A stretch of 64,000 nucleotides of DNA from Flavobacterium chilense (GCF_001602525.1 NZ_LSYT01000010.1:186001-250000); one strand, 5' to 3'; shown: positions 45,693 to 53,954, counted from the first letter of the stretch. Notes: generated by a model from the sequence alone, not told the origin. Translations and numbers: made by a program.

Positions 45693-46985
45693 TTAAACCT
45701 GTTCGAAAATACTTTTAAACTGATACAAAATACGTTCGATTAATCGTAAATCTTCGGTCACAATTTCTGCACTTCCTTTCATTTCCTGCTGAAATAAAAT
45801 TTTCTTTTTATATGAAGTCATTAAACCGTTTGGCAGTTCAACATCCAGGAGCAGATTTCCATCTTTATCAGGAACAAGTGATATGTTCTTTATCTTCCCT
45901 TTTAGCACACCAAATTCTCTATCCGGAAAATTAGCCAATCTAATGTTTACAGTTTGTCCAACCTTTATTTTTCCTGAATTTAAAGCCGGTGCTTTTACTT
46001 TACCCACGAAACCATTTTTGGTATTGGGAATAATCGAAAAAACATTATCACCAACATTTATAGTCTGATTCTCTGTCCAGACCTGCAAAAATGTAACAAC
46101 ACCGCTTACAGATGATTTTAAAGTATAAGCCAGCTCCCAATCCTTAATCACTTTTTTCAACTGATAGAATGATTGCGCCATATTTCGCCCTAAAGTAACC
46201 TCTTCCTTGGTTCCGCTTATTTGAGAATTCTGACTTAATTTTGAATTGTCTATTAAAGAGGATTTCAGTTGAGAAATTGACGACAAAAGACCTCTGTAAC
46301 TTTTTTGTGCCTGCAGGTAACTCAGTTTTTTAGCCTCCATTTCCTGTGCCGATATAATTCCTTTATTGAATAAAGTTTCAAAACGGGCAATTTCATTCTT
46401 TTGAAGCTGTAATTCACTTTCGTTAATTACTTTTTGCTGTTGCAGAATATCTAATCGCTCTTTAATCTGGACTTTTTCAGAAATTTGCGCCTTAGTTTCC
46501 ACCTCAAAAGGCTGTAGCTTTTGATTTAATTGTTCTGCCTGATAGTCTTTTTGAAAAACTGCAAAGGCACTTTCTATTTCGCCCAATTGTGTGTTTTTGA
46601 GCAAAGCAAAAGGAAATGCTTTTTTAGGATCATTGATATTATATTGATCTACTATTTTTTTCAGTAAAAACACATCTTTATAACTGGCTGTATTTTCAAT
46701 AATAGCCAGTGTACTATTTTTTGAGACAATTGATTTGTCTTTGACCAGAATCGCTTCAATACGTCCAGAAGATTTTGAAACTACTTTCTCAGGAGGAATA
46801 TTAGTTGTAATGATAATTTGGGTATTTACAACATCCGGATATTTGATAAACCAGGAAACAAAAAAGAGCATAAAAATAATAGCAAATATCAAAACTGTCC
46901 CCCAACGTATCATCCAATGCGGTACTTTAGTGAGAATGTCCTGAACTTCTTCACTTCTTAATTCAAATGTAGTATCTTCAGCCAT
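45693..46985 (-). CDS. HlyD-family adaptor for peptide export
   Basis: A 430-residue periplasmic adaptor with one N-terminal span (about 30-52), lipoyl-like half motifs near 75-105 (SGRIEAILVKDKSIVSKN) and near 290 (SSVSGVVTFLQVWTENQTINVG), and a coiled coil between (about 150-275). The first 25 residues are cytoplasmic. The start lies 3 bases after the C39-ABC gene, the usual type-I peptide secretion pair in Bacteroidota. An outer-membrane TolC-like partner must be encoded elsewhere. Confidence 0.92.
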   Translation of the reverse strand: MAEDTTFELRSEEVQDILTKVPHWMIRWGTVLIFAIIFMLFFVSWFIKYPDVVNTQIIITTNIPPEKVVSKSSGRIEAILVKDKSIVSKNSTLAIIENTASYKDVFLLKKIVDQYNINDPKKAFPFALLKNTQLGEIESAFAVFQKDYQAEQLNQKLQPFEVETKAQISEKVQIKERLDILQQQKVINESELQLQKNEIARFETLFNKGIISAQEMEAKKLSYLQAQKSYRGLLSSISQLKSSLIDNSKLSQNSQISGTKEEVTLGRNMAQSFYQLKKVIKDWELAYTLKSSVSGVVTFLQVWTENQTINVGDNVFSIIPNTKNGFVGKVKAPALNSGKIKVGQTVNIRLANFPDREFGVLKGKIKNISLVPDKDGNLLLDVELPNGLMTSYKKKILFQQEMKGSAEIVTEDLRLIERILYQFKSIFEQV

Positions 46986-46988
46986 GAT

Positions 46989-49205
46989 TTAATTTCCTAA
47001 TTGCAATTGATTTTTAACCAGTTCAAAATAATTCCCTTTCAGCGCTACTAAAGCAGCATGATTTCCTATTTCGATAATTCTTCCCTTATCCAAAACGACA
47101 ATCTGATCTGCATTCATCACTGTGCTTAATCTATGCGCAATAACCACAACTGTTTTATCTTTAAAGAAGATATCCAGTTTTTGCATAATTTCTTTTTCAT
47201 TATTGGCATCTAAAGCCGATGTTGCTTCATCAAAAAATAAAATCTCAGGATTTTTATATACTGCCCTTGCGATTAATAAACGTTGTTTTTGCCCGGTACT
47301 CATTCCAACTCCTTCAGATCCAATTTTTGTATTGTAACCAAGCGGAAGTTCACTAACATATTCTTTAATATTGGCAACATCAGCCGCATAAACCAAACGT
47401 TCTTTATCTACCTTATCTACACCAATAGCGATATTATTCGCAATGGTATCACTAAAAATAAATCCTTCCTGCATTACAGCACCAATGTTGGATCGCCAGG
47501 CTTTTTGAGATATATTCTTCAATTGAGAATTGCCTATAGTAATTTCACCTTTTTCGGGTTCATAAAACTTAAGCAGCAATTTCATTAAGGTTGTTTTTCC
47601 GCTTCCGCTGACTCCTACTATTGCTGTTATTTTATTGGCCGGGATTTTTAGCGTTAAATTATCTAAAACCGGAAGATCAGAACCAAGATAACGATACGTC
47701 AGATCTTTTATATCAATGTCCGAATCATAAGGAACATCATTACTTTGATTGTTTTCCTGCTGAATTTCATCTTCTTTTTCGTGAATTTCAGACAATCTTG
47801 CCAAAGAGATTTTAGCATCCTGAAGTTCACGAACAAACTGAATAAGCTGTACGATTGGTCCGTTTAAGCTTCCTACAATTGAGTTAATCGCCAACATCAT
47901 CCCTAATGTAATGGAACCATCAATTACTAACTTAGCAGAAAGAAATGTAATAAAAATATTTTTTAATTCATTGATTACAGAAGACCCTGTCGATTGTGTC
48001 TGCTCCAAAATCAATCCTTTTATCGAAACCCTGAATAATCTTGCCTGAACATACTCCCAACTCCAGCGCTTTTGTTTTTCGGCATTGTGAAGCTTTATTT
48101 CCTGCATTCCGTTAATAAGCTCCATTACTTTACTTTGTTCCTGAGAAACCTCTGCAAAACGCTTGTAATCGAGCACTTCTCTTCGTTTTAAAAACAAAGT
48201 AATCCATCCAAAATAAAGAATACTTCCGGCAAAAAAAACAAAAAATATCTGCAGGTTAAAGTAAGCCAAAACGCCTCCCAAAACAAACATATTGATCACA
48301 GAGAACAAAACATTTAGCGATGATGTGGTCAGTATTTTTTCGATCCTGTGATGGTCATTAATACGCTGCATAATATCGCCGGTCATGCGGACATCAAAAA
48401 ACGAAATAGGCAGGTTCATTAATTTAATGAAGAAATCTGAGATAAGCGAAATATTAATTCGGGTCGAAAGATGAAGCAATATCCAGCTTCTGATGAGTTC
48501 CAGTCCTGTTCTTCCTGCAAAAAGAAATAGTTGAGCAAAAAGTATTAAATAAATAAAATGAATGTTCTGGTTTTGTATCCCAACATCTACAATACTTTGG
48601 GTTAGGAACGGAAAAATAAGCTGCAATAAACTCCCTGCTAATAAGCCAATGCTAAGTTGTATCAAAAACGACTTGTATCGTATTACATATTGTGACAGCA
48701 AACTAAACCCTAATCCTTTATTGTCTTCTTTATCAAATTCAGATTGAAAAAATTTGGGTGTGGCTTCAATCAATAATGCAATTCCTTCCTGAGTAGAGTC
48801 ATCTGCATTGTTACCAATCCAGAATTTTAGAAAATCCTGCTTGTTGTATTCTATTAAACCAAAAGCGGGATCTGAGATATAATAAGTATCTTTTTTTATT
48901 TTATAAAGTACTACATAATGATTTTTGTTCCAATGTAAAATACAAGGTAATGGCGCTTCTTCTAATCGTTCTAAACTTAATTTTACACCAAGAGTTCTAA
49001 ATCCAATTTTTTCTGCCGCATCACTTAAAAAAAGCAAATTACTTCCTTCACGAGTGGTTTCACTTGCGTCGCGTAACTCCTGGATGTTAATTGTTTTACC
49101 GTAATGTTTTGCAATAATCTTTAAACATGTAGGTCCGCAGTCTTTATGATCTGCCTGTTTATAATTGGTGAACTTTTTCAATTTATTATGTTTAATCCTG
49201 TGCAA
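46989..49205 (-). CDS. Peptidase C39 ABC transporter (leader-peptide processing exporter)
   Basis: A 738-residue bacteriocin-type exporter. The C39 domain (about 12-150) has the catalytic Cys in QADHKDCGPTCLKII and the His/Asp in HWNKNHYVVLY and DPAFGLIEY, so it should cleave after Gly-Gly leaders. A six-span exporter domain follows (about 165-450). The ATPase has Walker A GVSGSGKTTLMK, a signature written MSTGQKQRLL instead of LSGGQ and Walker B ILFFDEATSALD. Upstream lie a Cys-rich frame with a Gly-Gly and a possible RNA, which would be the natural substrate and regulator. Confidence 0.93.
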   Translation of the reverse strand: MHRIKHNKLKKFTNYKQADHKDCGPTCLKIIAKHYGKTINIQELRDASETTREGSNLLFLSDAAEKIGFRTLGVKLSLERLEEAPLPCILHWNKNHYVVLYKIKKDTYYISDPAFGLIEYNKQDFLKFWIGNNADDSTQEGIALLIEATPKFFQSEFDKEDNKGLGFSLLSQYVIRYKSFLIQLSIGLLAGSLLQLIFPFLTQSIVDVGIQNQNIHFIYLILFAQLFLFAGRTGLELIRSWILLHLSTRINISLISDFFIKLMNLPISFFDVRMTGDIMQRINDHHRIEKILTTSSLNVLFSVINMFVLGGVLAYFNLQIFFVFFAGSILYFGWITLFLKRREVLDYKRFAEVSQEQSKVMELINGMQEIKLHNAEKQKRWSWEYVQARLFRVSIKGLILEQTQSTGSSVINELKNIFITFLSAKLVIDGSITLGMMLAINSIVGSLNGPIVQLIQFVRELQDAKISLARLSEIHEKEDEIQQENNQSNDVPYDSDIDIKDLTYRYLGSDLPVLDNLTLKIPANKITAIVGVSGSGKTTLMKLLLKFYEPEKGEITIGNSQLKNISQKAWRSNIGAVMQEGFIFSDTIANNIAIGVDKVDKERLVYAADVANIKEYVSELPLGYNTKIGSEGVGMSTGQKQRLLIARAVYKNPEILFFDEATSALDANNEKEIMQKLDIFFKDKTVVVIAHRLSTVMNADQIVVLDKGRIIEIGNHAALVALKGNYFELVKNQLQLGN

Positions 49206-49239
49206 TTTAATATTATAAATCTGATATCGCTACAAAAAA

Positions 49240-49269
49240 AATAGAGAGGAAATAATTTTCCTCTCTATT
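49240..49269. terminator. Hairpin before the exporter gene
   Basis: A 13-bp perfect stem AATAGAGAGGAAA with TAAT loop. On the minus strand it is followed by a run of T. It could end transcripts from the peptide region or limit read-through into the exporter. Confidence 0.75.
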
Positions 49270-49306
49270 AAGTATTTAAAAACTTTATTATTAGAAATAC
49301 AATTTC

Positions 49307-49432
49307 TGTAGGACATGGCACTGGTTAACCCTAACCAAATAAAATTAACTCAGTGACCAATTTTCCTAAGAATCCCAACACCAATCATCAATGTGGGGAA
49401 ATTGCTCAATGTTCCACGATCGAGCGCCTACA
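49307..49432 (-). ncRNA. Possible structured RNA upstream of the exporter
   Basis: On the minus strand a closing stem TGTAGG/CCTACA spans 126 bases. Inside, GTGG/CCAC, CACTG/CAGTG and a hairpin GGTTA-GGGT-TAACC can form in order. The stretch is visibly richer in G and C than its AT-rich surroundings and has no ORF. It lies between the Cys-rich frame and the exporter gene, before a terminator hairpin. It might be a riboswitch-like or small RNA; comparison with Bacteroidota RNA motifs such as Flavo-1 is warranted. Reading alone cannot confirm it. Confidence 0.35.
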
Positions 49433-49498
49433 AATTAAAAAAAACATGACTAAATTCTAAAAAAGGCTGTATTGTATTACTTATAATAAGATTAAAAA

Positions 49499-49639
49499 TT
49501 AGCAGCAAAGACGGCTTGTTTCACATATTCCGGACATTGTATTTACCGGACAAGTACCACCTACAGGGATTAAAATACAACCAGCTTCGATTGCATAGAC
49601 CCAACATTCAGGAATCCCTCCCTCTCTGCAAAAACAACG
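49499..49639 (-). pseudogene. Start-less Cys-rich frame; possible bacteriocin-precursor core
   Basis: A 46-codon frame begins right after an in-frame TAA at 49,640-49,642 and has no start codon near its beginning. It has eight cysteines, with RCFCREGGIPECW at its start, a central GCILIPVGGTC and the end ICETSRLCC. The Gly-Gly followed by a Cys-rich core is what a C39 exporter, encoded just downstream, would process. The frame closes at one arm of the hairpin 49,639-49,665 next to the integrase. Loss of the leader by insertion of the element is the simplest inference. Confidence 0.45.
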
Positions 49640-49665
49640 TTAACCCTTTTCAATAAAGGGTTAAC
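49639..49665. repeat. Perfect hairpin at the element boundary
   Basis: GTTAACCCTTT and its exact complement around TCAAT. It lies between the broken Cys-rich frame and the integrase and may mark the attachment site, or end transcription. Confidence 0.7.
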
Positions 49666-49684
49666 AAGGTTTTTAAGAAAATGC

Positions 49685-49745
49685 TGTGTCAAATTTGTGT
49701 CAAATTATTTATAGTTTAAAAAATGTGAGTTTTTTAAACTATAAA
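49685..49745. repeat. Tandem TGTGTCAAATT repeat and 16-bp inverted repeat before the integrase
   Basis: TGTGTCAAATT occurs twice in tandem (49,685-49,695 and 49,696-49,706). Then TTTATAGTTTAAAAAA (49,708-49,723) and its exact complement (49,730-49,745) end 5 bases before the integrase ATG. These look like integrase arm-type or core sites, and the hairpin may affect translation of the integrase. Confidence 0.65.
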
Positions 49746-49750
49746 AAAAA

Positions 49751-50923
49751 ATGCAAAATTCTGAAAAATCTACTCTCTCACGTAATAAGAGCATCGCTTT
49801 TATAGATTACAAACCCGCTGAACTTAAAAAAAATAAAGAATGGATGATTGTGTATTATGCAAAGCATCCTGCCACAGGAATTCTGGAACGTCAAAGGTTG
49901 CGTGTACCTTGTTTGAATAGTGTTACCGACAGGACAGTTCATGCTAAAAGAATTGTTTTAGAAATTAATAATAAGTTAGCTAGCGGATGGTCTCCTTATC
50001 TGGAACAAACAGGAAAGAATTATAAAACGTTTAAAGAAGTAGTCATTGGTTTTTTGAATAGTTTAGAAAAACAATTCAAGGACAATGTTCTTCGTCAAGA
50101 TACACTTAGAACTTATAATTCTAATTTGAATTTATTTCAACAGTTTTTAATCGAGAAAAATATAAAAATTACGTTTGCCGTCGAAATCAATCAAAATCTT
50201 TGTACAAAATATTTAGATTGGGTATATATTGATCGAAATAATTCCCCACGAACGAGAAACAACCACTTAATTTTTATAAAATTATTTTGCTCTTTTTTAG
50301 TAAGTAGGGGAGTTTTAAAGGAGAATCCGACATTAGGAATTAAACCAATGAAAACATCGTCTAAAACTAGGCAGGTTTTTCCACAAAACATTAAAAATAA
50401 AATAAATGAGAAACTGCTTTCTTATGATAATGGTTTTTTTTGTCTATGTATGACAACTTATTTTTGCTTTATAAGAAATACAGAATTGGGAAAGCTTAAA
50501 GTTGGTATGGTTAATCTCAAAGAGAGTTCTATTTTTTTACCCAAAGAGATTTCGAAAAATAAAAAAGATGAGTTTGTTACAATACCTTCTCAATTTTTAG
50601 AAATATTAAAAAAACACATCGGAAACGGACTATTACAAGATTATCTATTTTCAAGCAATGATTTTAAAGTTGGAGCAACTCAAATGCCAGTTCGTAAAAT
50701 TGCTACAGCTTGGGAGAAAGTTAGAGAAGAATTGAAATTGGAAAGCAAATATCAATTCTATTCTTTTAAAGATACTGGAATCACAGACTTATTAAATAGC
50801 GGTGTACCGGCAATAAAAGTGAGAGATCAGGCTCGTCATTATGATATTAAAATTACAGAGTTGTACACACCTAGAAATAAGGGCTGTGATATAACAATTC
50901 AAGGAGCAAATGTTACTTTTTAA
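49751..50923 (+). CDS. Tyrosine recombinase/integrase
   Basis: A 390-residue site-specific recombinase. An N-terminal arm-binding region (1-95) and SAM-like core-binding domain (about 95-205) precede the catalytic domain. Arg I lies in CFIRNTELGKL, the Lys in KNKKDEFVTIP, and the C-terminal box reads QARHYDIKITELYTPR with His and the Tyr nucleophile. The middle HxxR box reads FKDTGITDL, so neither His nor the second Arg is present; a KDTG form is, as I recall, common among Bacteroidota integrases. It would integrate the accessory DNA to its right. A strong terminator follows. Confidence 0.88.
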   Translation: MQNSEKSTLSRNKSIAFIDYKPAELKKNKEWMIVYYAKHPATGILERQRLRVPCLNSVTDRTVHAKRIVLEINNKLASGWSPYLEQTGKNYKTFKEVVIGFLNSLEKQFKDNVLRQDTLRTYNSNLNLFQQFLIEKNIKITFAVEINQNLCTKYLDWVYIDRNNSPRTRNNHLIFIKLFCSFLVSRGVLKENPTLGIKPMKTSSKTRQVFPQNIKNKINEKLLSYDNGFFCLCMTTYFCFIRNTELGKLKVGMVNLKESSIFLPKEISKNKKDEFVTIPSQFLEILKKHIGNGLLQDYLFSSNDFKVGATQMPVRKIATAWEKVREELKLESKYQFYSFKDTGITDLLNSGVPAIKVRDQARHYDIKITELYTPRNKGCDITIQGANVTF

Positions 50924-50939
50924 ATGTTTTAATCATTGA

Positions 50940-50964
50940 CCTAAAAAAACAGCGTTTTTTTAGG
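50940..50964 (+). terminator. Integrase terminator
   Basis: Perfect 11-bp stem CCTAAAAAAAC/GTTTTTTTAGG with an AGC loop, 16 bases after the integrase stop. Confidence 0.85.
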
Positions 50965-50966
50965 AA

Positions 50967-51085
50967 ACTTTGGAAACTTGGAAATGTTTGTGTTTAAGTT
51001 GTTGTAATTCAGTTATTTGTTCTGTTTTGTTTTGGAAACCTGATCTTTATTAAGTTTCCAATCTTTGGAAACTTGGAAACTTAAT
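50967..51085. repeat. GGAAACTT repeats
   Basis: GGAAACTTTGGAAACTTGGAAA near 50,963 recurs near 51,067, and TAAGTTTCC (51,051-51,059) pairs with GGAAACTTA (51,075-51,083). Possible binding sites for the recombination proteins; there is no coding signal. Confidence 0.5.
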
Positions 51086-51097
51086 ATAAAACAAAAA

Positions 51098-51130
51098 GTA
51101 GACTTTTTTTGAATAGATCCGCAGCTGCAG
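51098..51130 (+). repeat. 33-bp dispersed repeat, copy A
   Basis: GTAGACTTTTTTTGAATAG followed by ATCCGCAGCTGCAG. It matches 59,925-59,957 at 31 of 33 positions. Copies B (53,955-54,040) and C (55,892-55,951) share the GTAGATTTTT end. Confidence 0.75.
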
Positions 51131-51288
51131 TTTGTCCAGTTGAGATTTTTTACACCGAACCGAATACACCTGAAGACGATGAACTAGGTTTACTGATCGT
51201 CCTAATTAAAGATTTTGAGGATAAACACTATCCAATACTTAAACTTAATGCTTTACACGTAATGAAAGCAAAAGCCTTAAAAATATGA
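51121..51288 (+). pseudogene. HigA-type antitoxin remnant
   Basis: A frame without a start codon reads EIFYTEPNTPEDDELGLL and then IKDFEDKHYPI, and ends ALKI then TGA. The pattern matches the N-terminal part of HigA antitoxins (acidic TPE-DELELL...YEDEHYPI) found with HigB toxins. The N-terminal 20 or so residues and the whole helix-turn-helix domain are missing, and no toxin gene adjoins it. It is a decayed fragment, which indicates old mobile DNA in this area. Confidence 0.55.
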
Positions 51289-51752
51289 GGAAAATTGATT
51301 ACATGGATAAAAAAATAACGTGAAAACAAAAAAGTGCTTGCAACTGGCCAATCAAAAATTATGAAAATTTTAAAGTTCGCACAGTTCTATAGAAGTTAAA
51401 AAATGAGATGTTTTAGATATTTTATAATTTATTAAACGAATCTACTTTTGTCAAATGATACAAATAATAGGCTTTTTAATGCCTTAAACTGTAGAATTCT
51501 TAAAAACTAGCTCTCAGATTTGCAGTATTTTACGTATTTATTATAAATAAAATTCTAAATAATAAAGAAAATGTTTACAAAAATCTAAATTTAGTTGTTT
51601 ATTTGCATCCGATTTTAAAGTTTGGCGCCAACCTTAAACTTCATTCATTTTATTAATCTGCTGTATTCTGTTTAATTGTAAAATTAAAATTTACAGCTAT
51701 GTCGAAAATTCTATCTCGACGTGAAAAAAGATAGATTAAATTAATTAAAATT
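51289..51752. other. AT-rich non-coding stretch
   Basis: 464 bases between the antitoxin remnant and the lipoprotein gene. I see no convincing ORF, RNA or long repeat; several short broken frames fit decayed genes. Confidence 0.5.
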
Positions 51753-51758
51753 TTGAAA

Positions 51759-52793
51759 ATGAAAAGAATTTATTTTATAGCTATGTTATGCATGGCTTTA
51801 GTTTCTTGCAATAACGAAGAACAATTAAGCGCTGAATCAAATTCACTAGCTGAAAAAGAACTAAATGTGATGGGTTTTTCTTCTGAAGAAAAGATGGAAG
51901 AAAAAATAAACGAAATTGTTGCAATTAAGTCTGAATACCAAAGAAAAGTATTGGCCGATTTCAATAGACAAGAAGCTTTAAAAGGATATAATGTAAGAAA
52001 TAAGAGTACTAGCGATTCAGATATTAAAGAACGAAACGAAGCGATTTATAACAGTTTAAAAGTTTATCATAATTTAGTTCTTTCAAGCATTTATGAGTTA
52101 AGAAAACAATTAAAATTTACTAGTATTCAAAGTATTGCTGATGAGATAAACTCTTTAAATGCAGTTGACCCTGAGAAAGCTGTTTATTTAACTAAGACTT
52201 ATAGAGATTTACTTATAAAGGATCTTAAAATTGGTGTAGTTAGTACTATTTTTGATGGTAGAACATCAAATGTGTTAAATGCAGATGGTATTGTCTTAAT
52301 TAATGGTAAGAAAATGGATTATGATGAGTATTTTTCCGTTCCCGGTGAAAAAAATAACACTAGGAGATATGTTCGTGATGAAGCTGTAGCTGGATCAGTA
52401 GCTGCAATAAGTAGAGATTATAAGGCTTTCTACTCTGCTGGAAGAGAAATTCATAGAAACGACTTTGGAGTTAAGTTTTTTAGATATTTTACCGAATTAA
52501 AGACGTTTTCTGGATTTTCTCCTATGCCTGAAAGTTTTGTTGAATGTCCGAGTACTTTTACTGTTGACCCAAGTTCTGTTGCTGGTTTTGCATTAAGTAA
52601 TACTGTTGCTATTGGAGATTATTCTTTTACTTATCCATATATATCAGGTTCAGGTGTTTCTGTTAGATACACAGGAGGAAAAATAAATAATGCTTATGTG
52701 CCAGTTGGAGGTAAATTGAAAGCAACTTTCACTACGACTATTGGTGGTATAAATAGAGAAATGAGCTGTGATTTGGAATATAAAGAACAATAA
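51759..52793 (+). CDS. Lipoprotein of unknown function
   Basis: A 344-residue protein starting MKRIYFIAMLCMALVSCNNE at the ATG 51,759 (the frame can be read from a TTG two codons before). The lipobox ALVSC gives a mature N-terminal Cys near residue 17. The first half is helical and charged (EEKMEEKINEIVAIKSEYQRK). The second half is more strand-like (SVAGFALSNTVAIGDYSFTY) and could be a binding domain. I recognise no family. It has its own strong terminator and lies in accessory DNA. It may be cargo that changes the cell surface. Confidence 0.65.
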   Translation: MKRIYFIAMLCMALVSCNNEEQLSAESNSLAEKELNVMGFSSEEKMEEKINEIVAIKSEYQRKVLADFNRQEALKGYNVRNKSTSDSDIKERNEAIYNSLKVYHNLVLSSIYELRKQLKFTSIQSIADEINSLNAVDPEKAVYLTKTYRDLLIKDLKIGVVSTIFDGRTSNVLNADGIVLINGKKMDYDEYFSVPGEKNNTRRYVRDEAVAGSVAAISRDYKAFYSAGREIHRNDFGVKFFRYFTELKTFSGFSPMPESFVECPSTFTVDPSSVAGFALSNTVAIGDYSFTYPYISGSGVSVRYTGGKINNAYVPVGGKLKATFTTTIGGINREMSCDLEYKEQ

Positions 52794-52795
52794 TT

Positions 52796-52837
52796 AAAAA
52801 ATCTGCTTCGTAAATTATTTTGCGAAGCAGATTTTTT
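52796..52837 (+). terminator. Terminator of the lipoprotein gene
   Basis: 15-bp stem AAAAAATCTGCTTCG with exact complement and a T-run, directly after the stop codon. Confidence 0.9.
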
Positions 52838-52875
52838 TAACGCATTTTAGTAAACTTATTACAAAGAATTAAAAA

Positions 52876-53433
52876 ATGGTAAAAAGAATATTTTTTTTTA
52901 TTTTTCTATTTTGCATCGGGTTGTTCGATACTTATGGACAAGCTGATGTAATGAGATCAAAAGACACTATAAAAACTACTGAAATTGATCCGCTTAGACC
53001 TGCTAAAGCTGCTTTTTATTCCGCTATTTTACCTGGATTAGGTCAAGCTTATAATAAAAAATATTGGAAAATTCCTTTAGTTTATGGAGCAATTGGTACA
53101 AGTGTTTATTTCTACATTGATAATCAAAAGAAGTACAACACTTATAGAGATGAATATAAAAATAGATTAGAAGGAAAGATAAACAAGGATGATTATTTAA
53201 GAAATTTAAATGACAATCAGTTAATTGCAGCTCAAAAGCAATTTCAAAGAAATAGGGATTTATCTGCACTCTTTATTGTTGGATTTTATGTTTTAAATAT
53301 TGTCGATGCTAATATTGACGCGGCGATTTCACAGTTTAATGTGAGTGAGTCGTTGTCATTCAAACCTATTATAGAAAATCAATCAAGTATTTCCAATCAA
53401 AAATTTTCTATAGCTTGTATTTATGTTTTTTAA
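52876..53433 (+). CDS. DUF5683-like membrane protein
   Basis: A 185-residue protein with a signal peptide (MVKRIFFFIFLFCIGLFDTYG) and the signature DPLRPAKAAFYSAILPGLGQ, then AYNKKYWKIPLVYGAIG, which marks DUF5683 proteins of Bacteroidota. Two to three membrane spans follow (about 70-90, 130-150). Known copies lie in the core genome; their function is not established. This copy lies beside a tmRNA fragment in accessory DNA and could be a second copy or the edge of native chromosome. The C-terminus differs from the usual by a Ser/Asn-rich tail. Confidence 0.75.
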   Translation: MVKRIFFFIFLFCIGLFDTYGQADVMRSKDTIKTTEIDPLRPAKAAFYSAILPGLGQAYNKKYWKIPLVYGAIGTSVYFYIDNQKKYNTYRDEYKNRLEGKINKDDYLRNLNDNQLIAAQKQFQRNRDLSALFIVGFYVLNIVDANIDAAISQFNVSESLSFKPIIENQSSISNQKFSIACIYVF

Positions 53434-53590
53434 AATACCAATAAGTTACGTGTTTATAGGCTCTGATTTAACAAACAAAATTGTTTTATTTGATTTGGTA
53501 AAACTTTCATTTTTTTTACTTTTTTGATGACTTTCTCCTGTTTGAAAAAAGTTATCAGTATATGAAAAACGGCAACTAAAAAATAAAAAT

Positions 53591-53613
53591 CCTGTAAACA
53601 TTGAGTTTGCAGG
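53591..53613 (-). terminator. Terminator after the tmRNA fragment
   Basis: On the minus strand CCTGCAAAC and GTTTACAGG form a stem (one mismatch) followed by a T-run. Confidence 0.8.
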
Positions 53614-53621
53614 CTTTTTTT

Positions 53622-53870
53622 TGGAGTCGCTGGGAATCGAACCCGGGTCCAAACAAGCAACTAAAGAGTTTTCTACACGTTTATTCCCTGATTGGATTTT
53701 CGATGTTAAGCCAGGTTAGGAACAACCACTCAACACTTATCTTCTTAATTTCGATATCCACCCGAAGCTCATGGAAATCTAGGTTTATTTTTACGGTTCC
53801 CCTGTACTGACCGCCACAAACCAAGGCTTTCAAGGAAAATCCAGATCGTTAGGTAAGAAAACTATATGCA
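53622..53870 (-). pseudogene. ssrA: 3' part of tmRNA gene (ssrA), 5' part not found
   Basis: The minus strand shows a tmRNA 3' end: TAAACGTGTAGAAAACTC, then GGGTTCGATTCC and the acceptor end CGACTCCA at 53,622. Upstream are about 200 bases of pseudoknot-type sequence. I cannot find the 5' acceptor strand (GGAGTCG or GGGGTCG) or a tag ending in ALAA in the next 250 bases. The T stem has a C-A mismatch (CCGGG against CCCAG), unusual in a working gene. The likely reading is a displaced 3' fragment left by integration into ssrA, with the intact gene elsewhere. The exact upstream limit is uncertain. Confidence 0.6.
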
Positions 53871-53954
53871 TGGAAGCTGTAAAAACAAAAATACTATTTT
53901 CAGGAAAATTAAAAGCAAATATTTACGAGTTCTTATAGTACCCGGAGCCGAAAT

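Noticed and set aside
46989..49205. Signature motif MSTGQ instead of LSGGQ in the C39 exporter
   Set aside because: Such degenerate signatures occur in working peptide exporters; Walker motifs are intact.
49390..49440. Short frames such as the one ending WCWDS as a second peptide precursor
   Set aside because: No start codon, no Gly-Gly leader and better explained by the structured-RNA candidate.
53446..53660. Two overlapping minus-strand ORFs of 68 residues
   Set aside because: They run across the tmRNA acceptor end and its terminator and have no coding pattern.
53601..53810. Plus-strand ORF with SRWESNPGP
   Set aside because: It is the reverse of the tmRNA 3' end; this peptide is a known false translation of such RNA genes.
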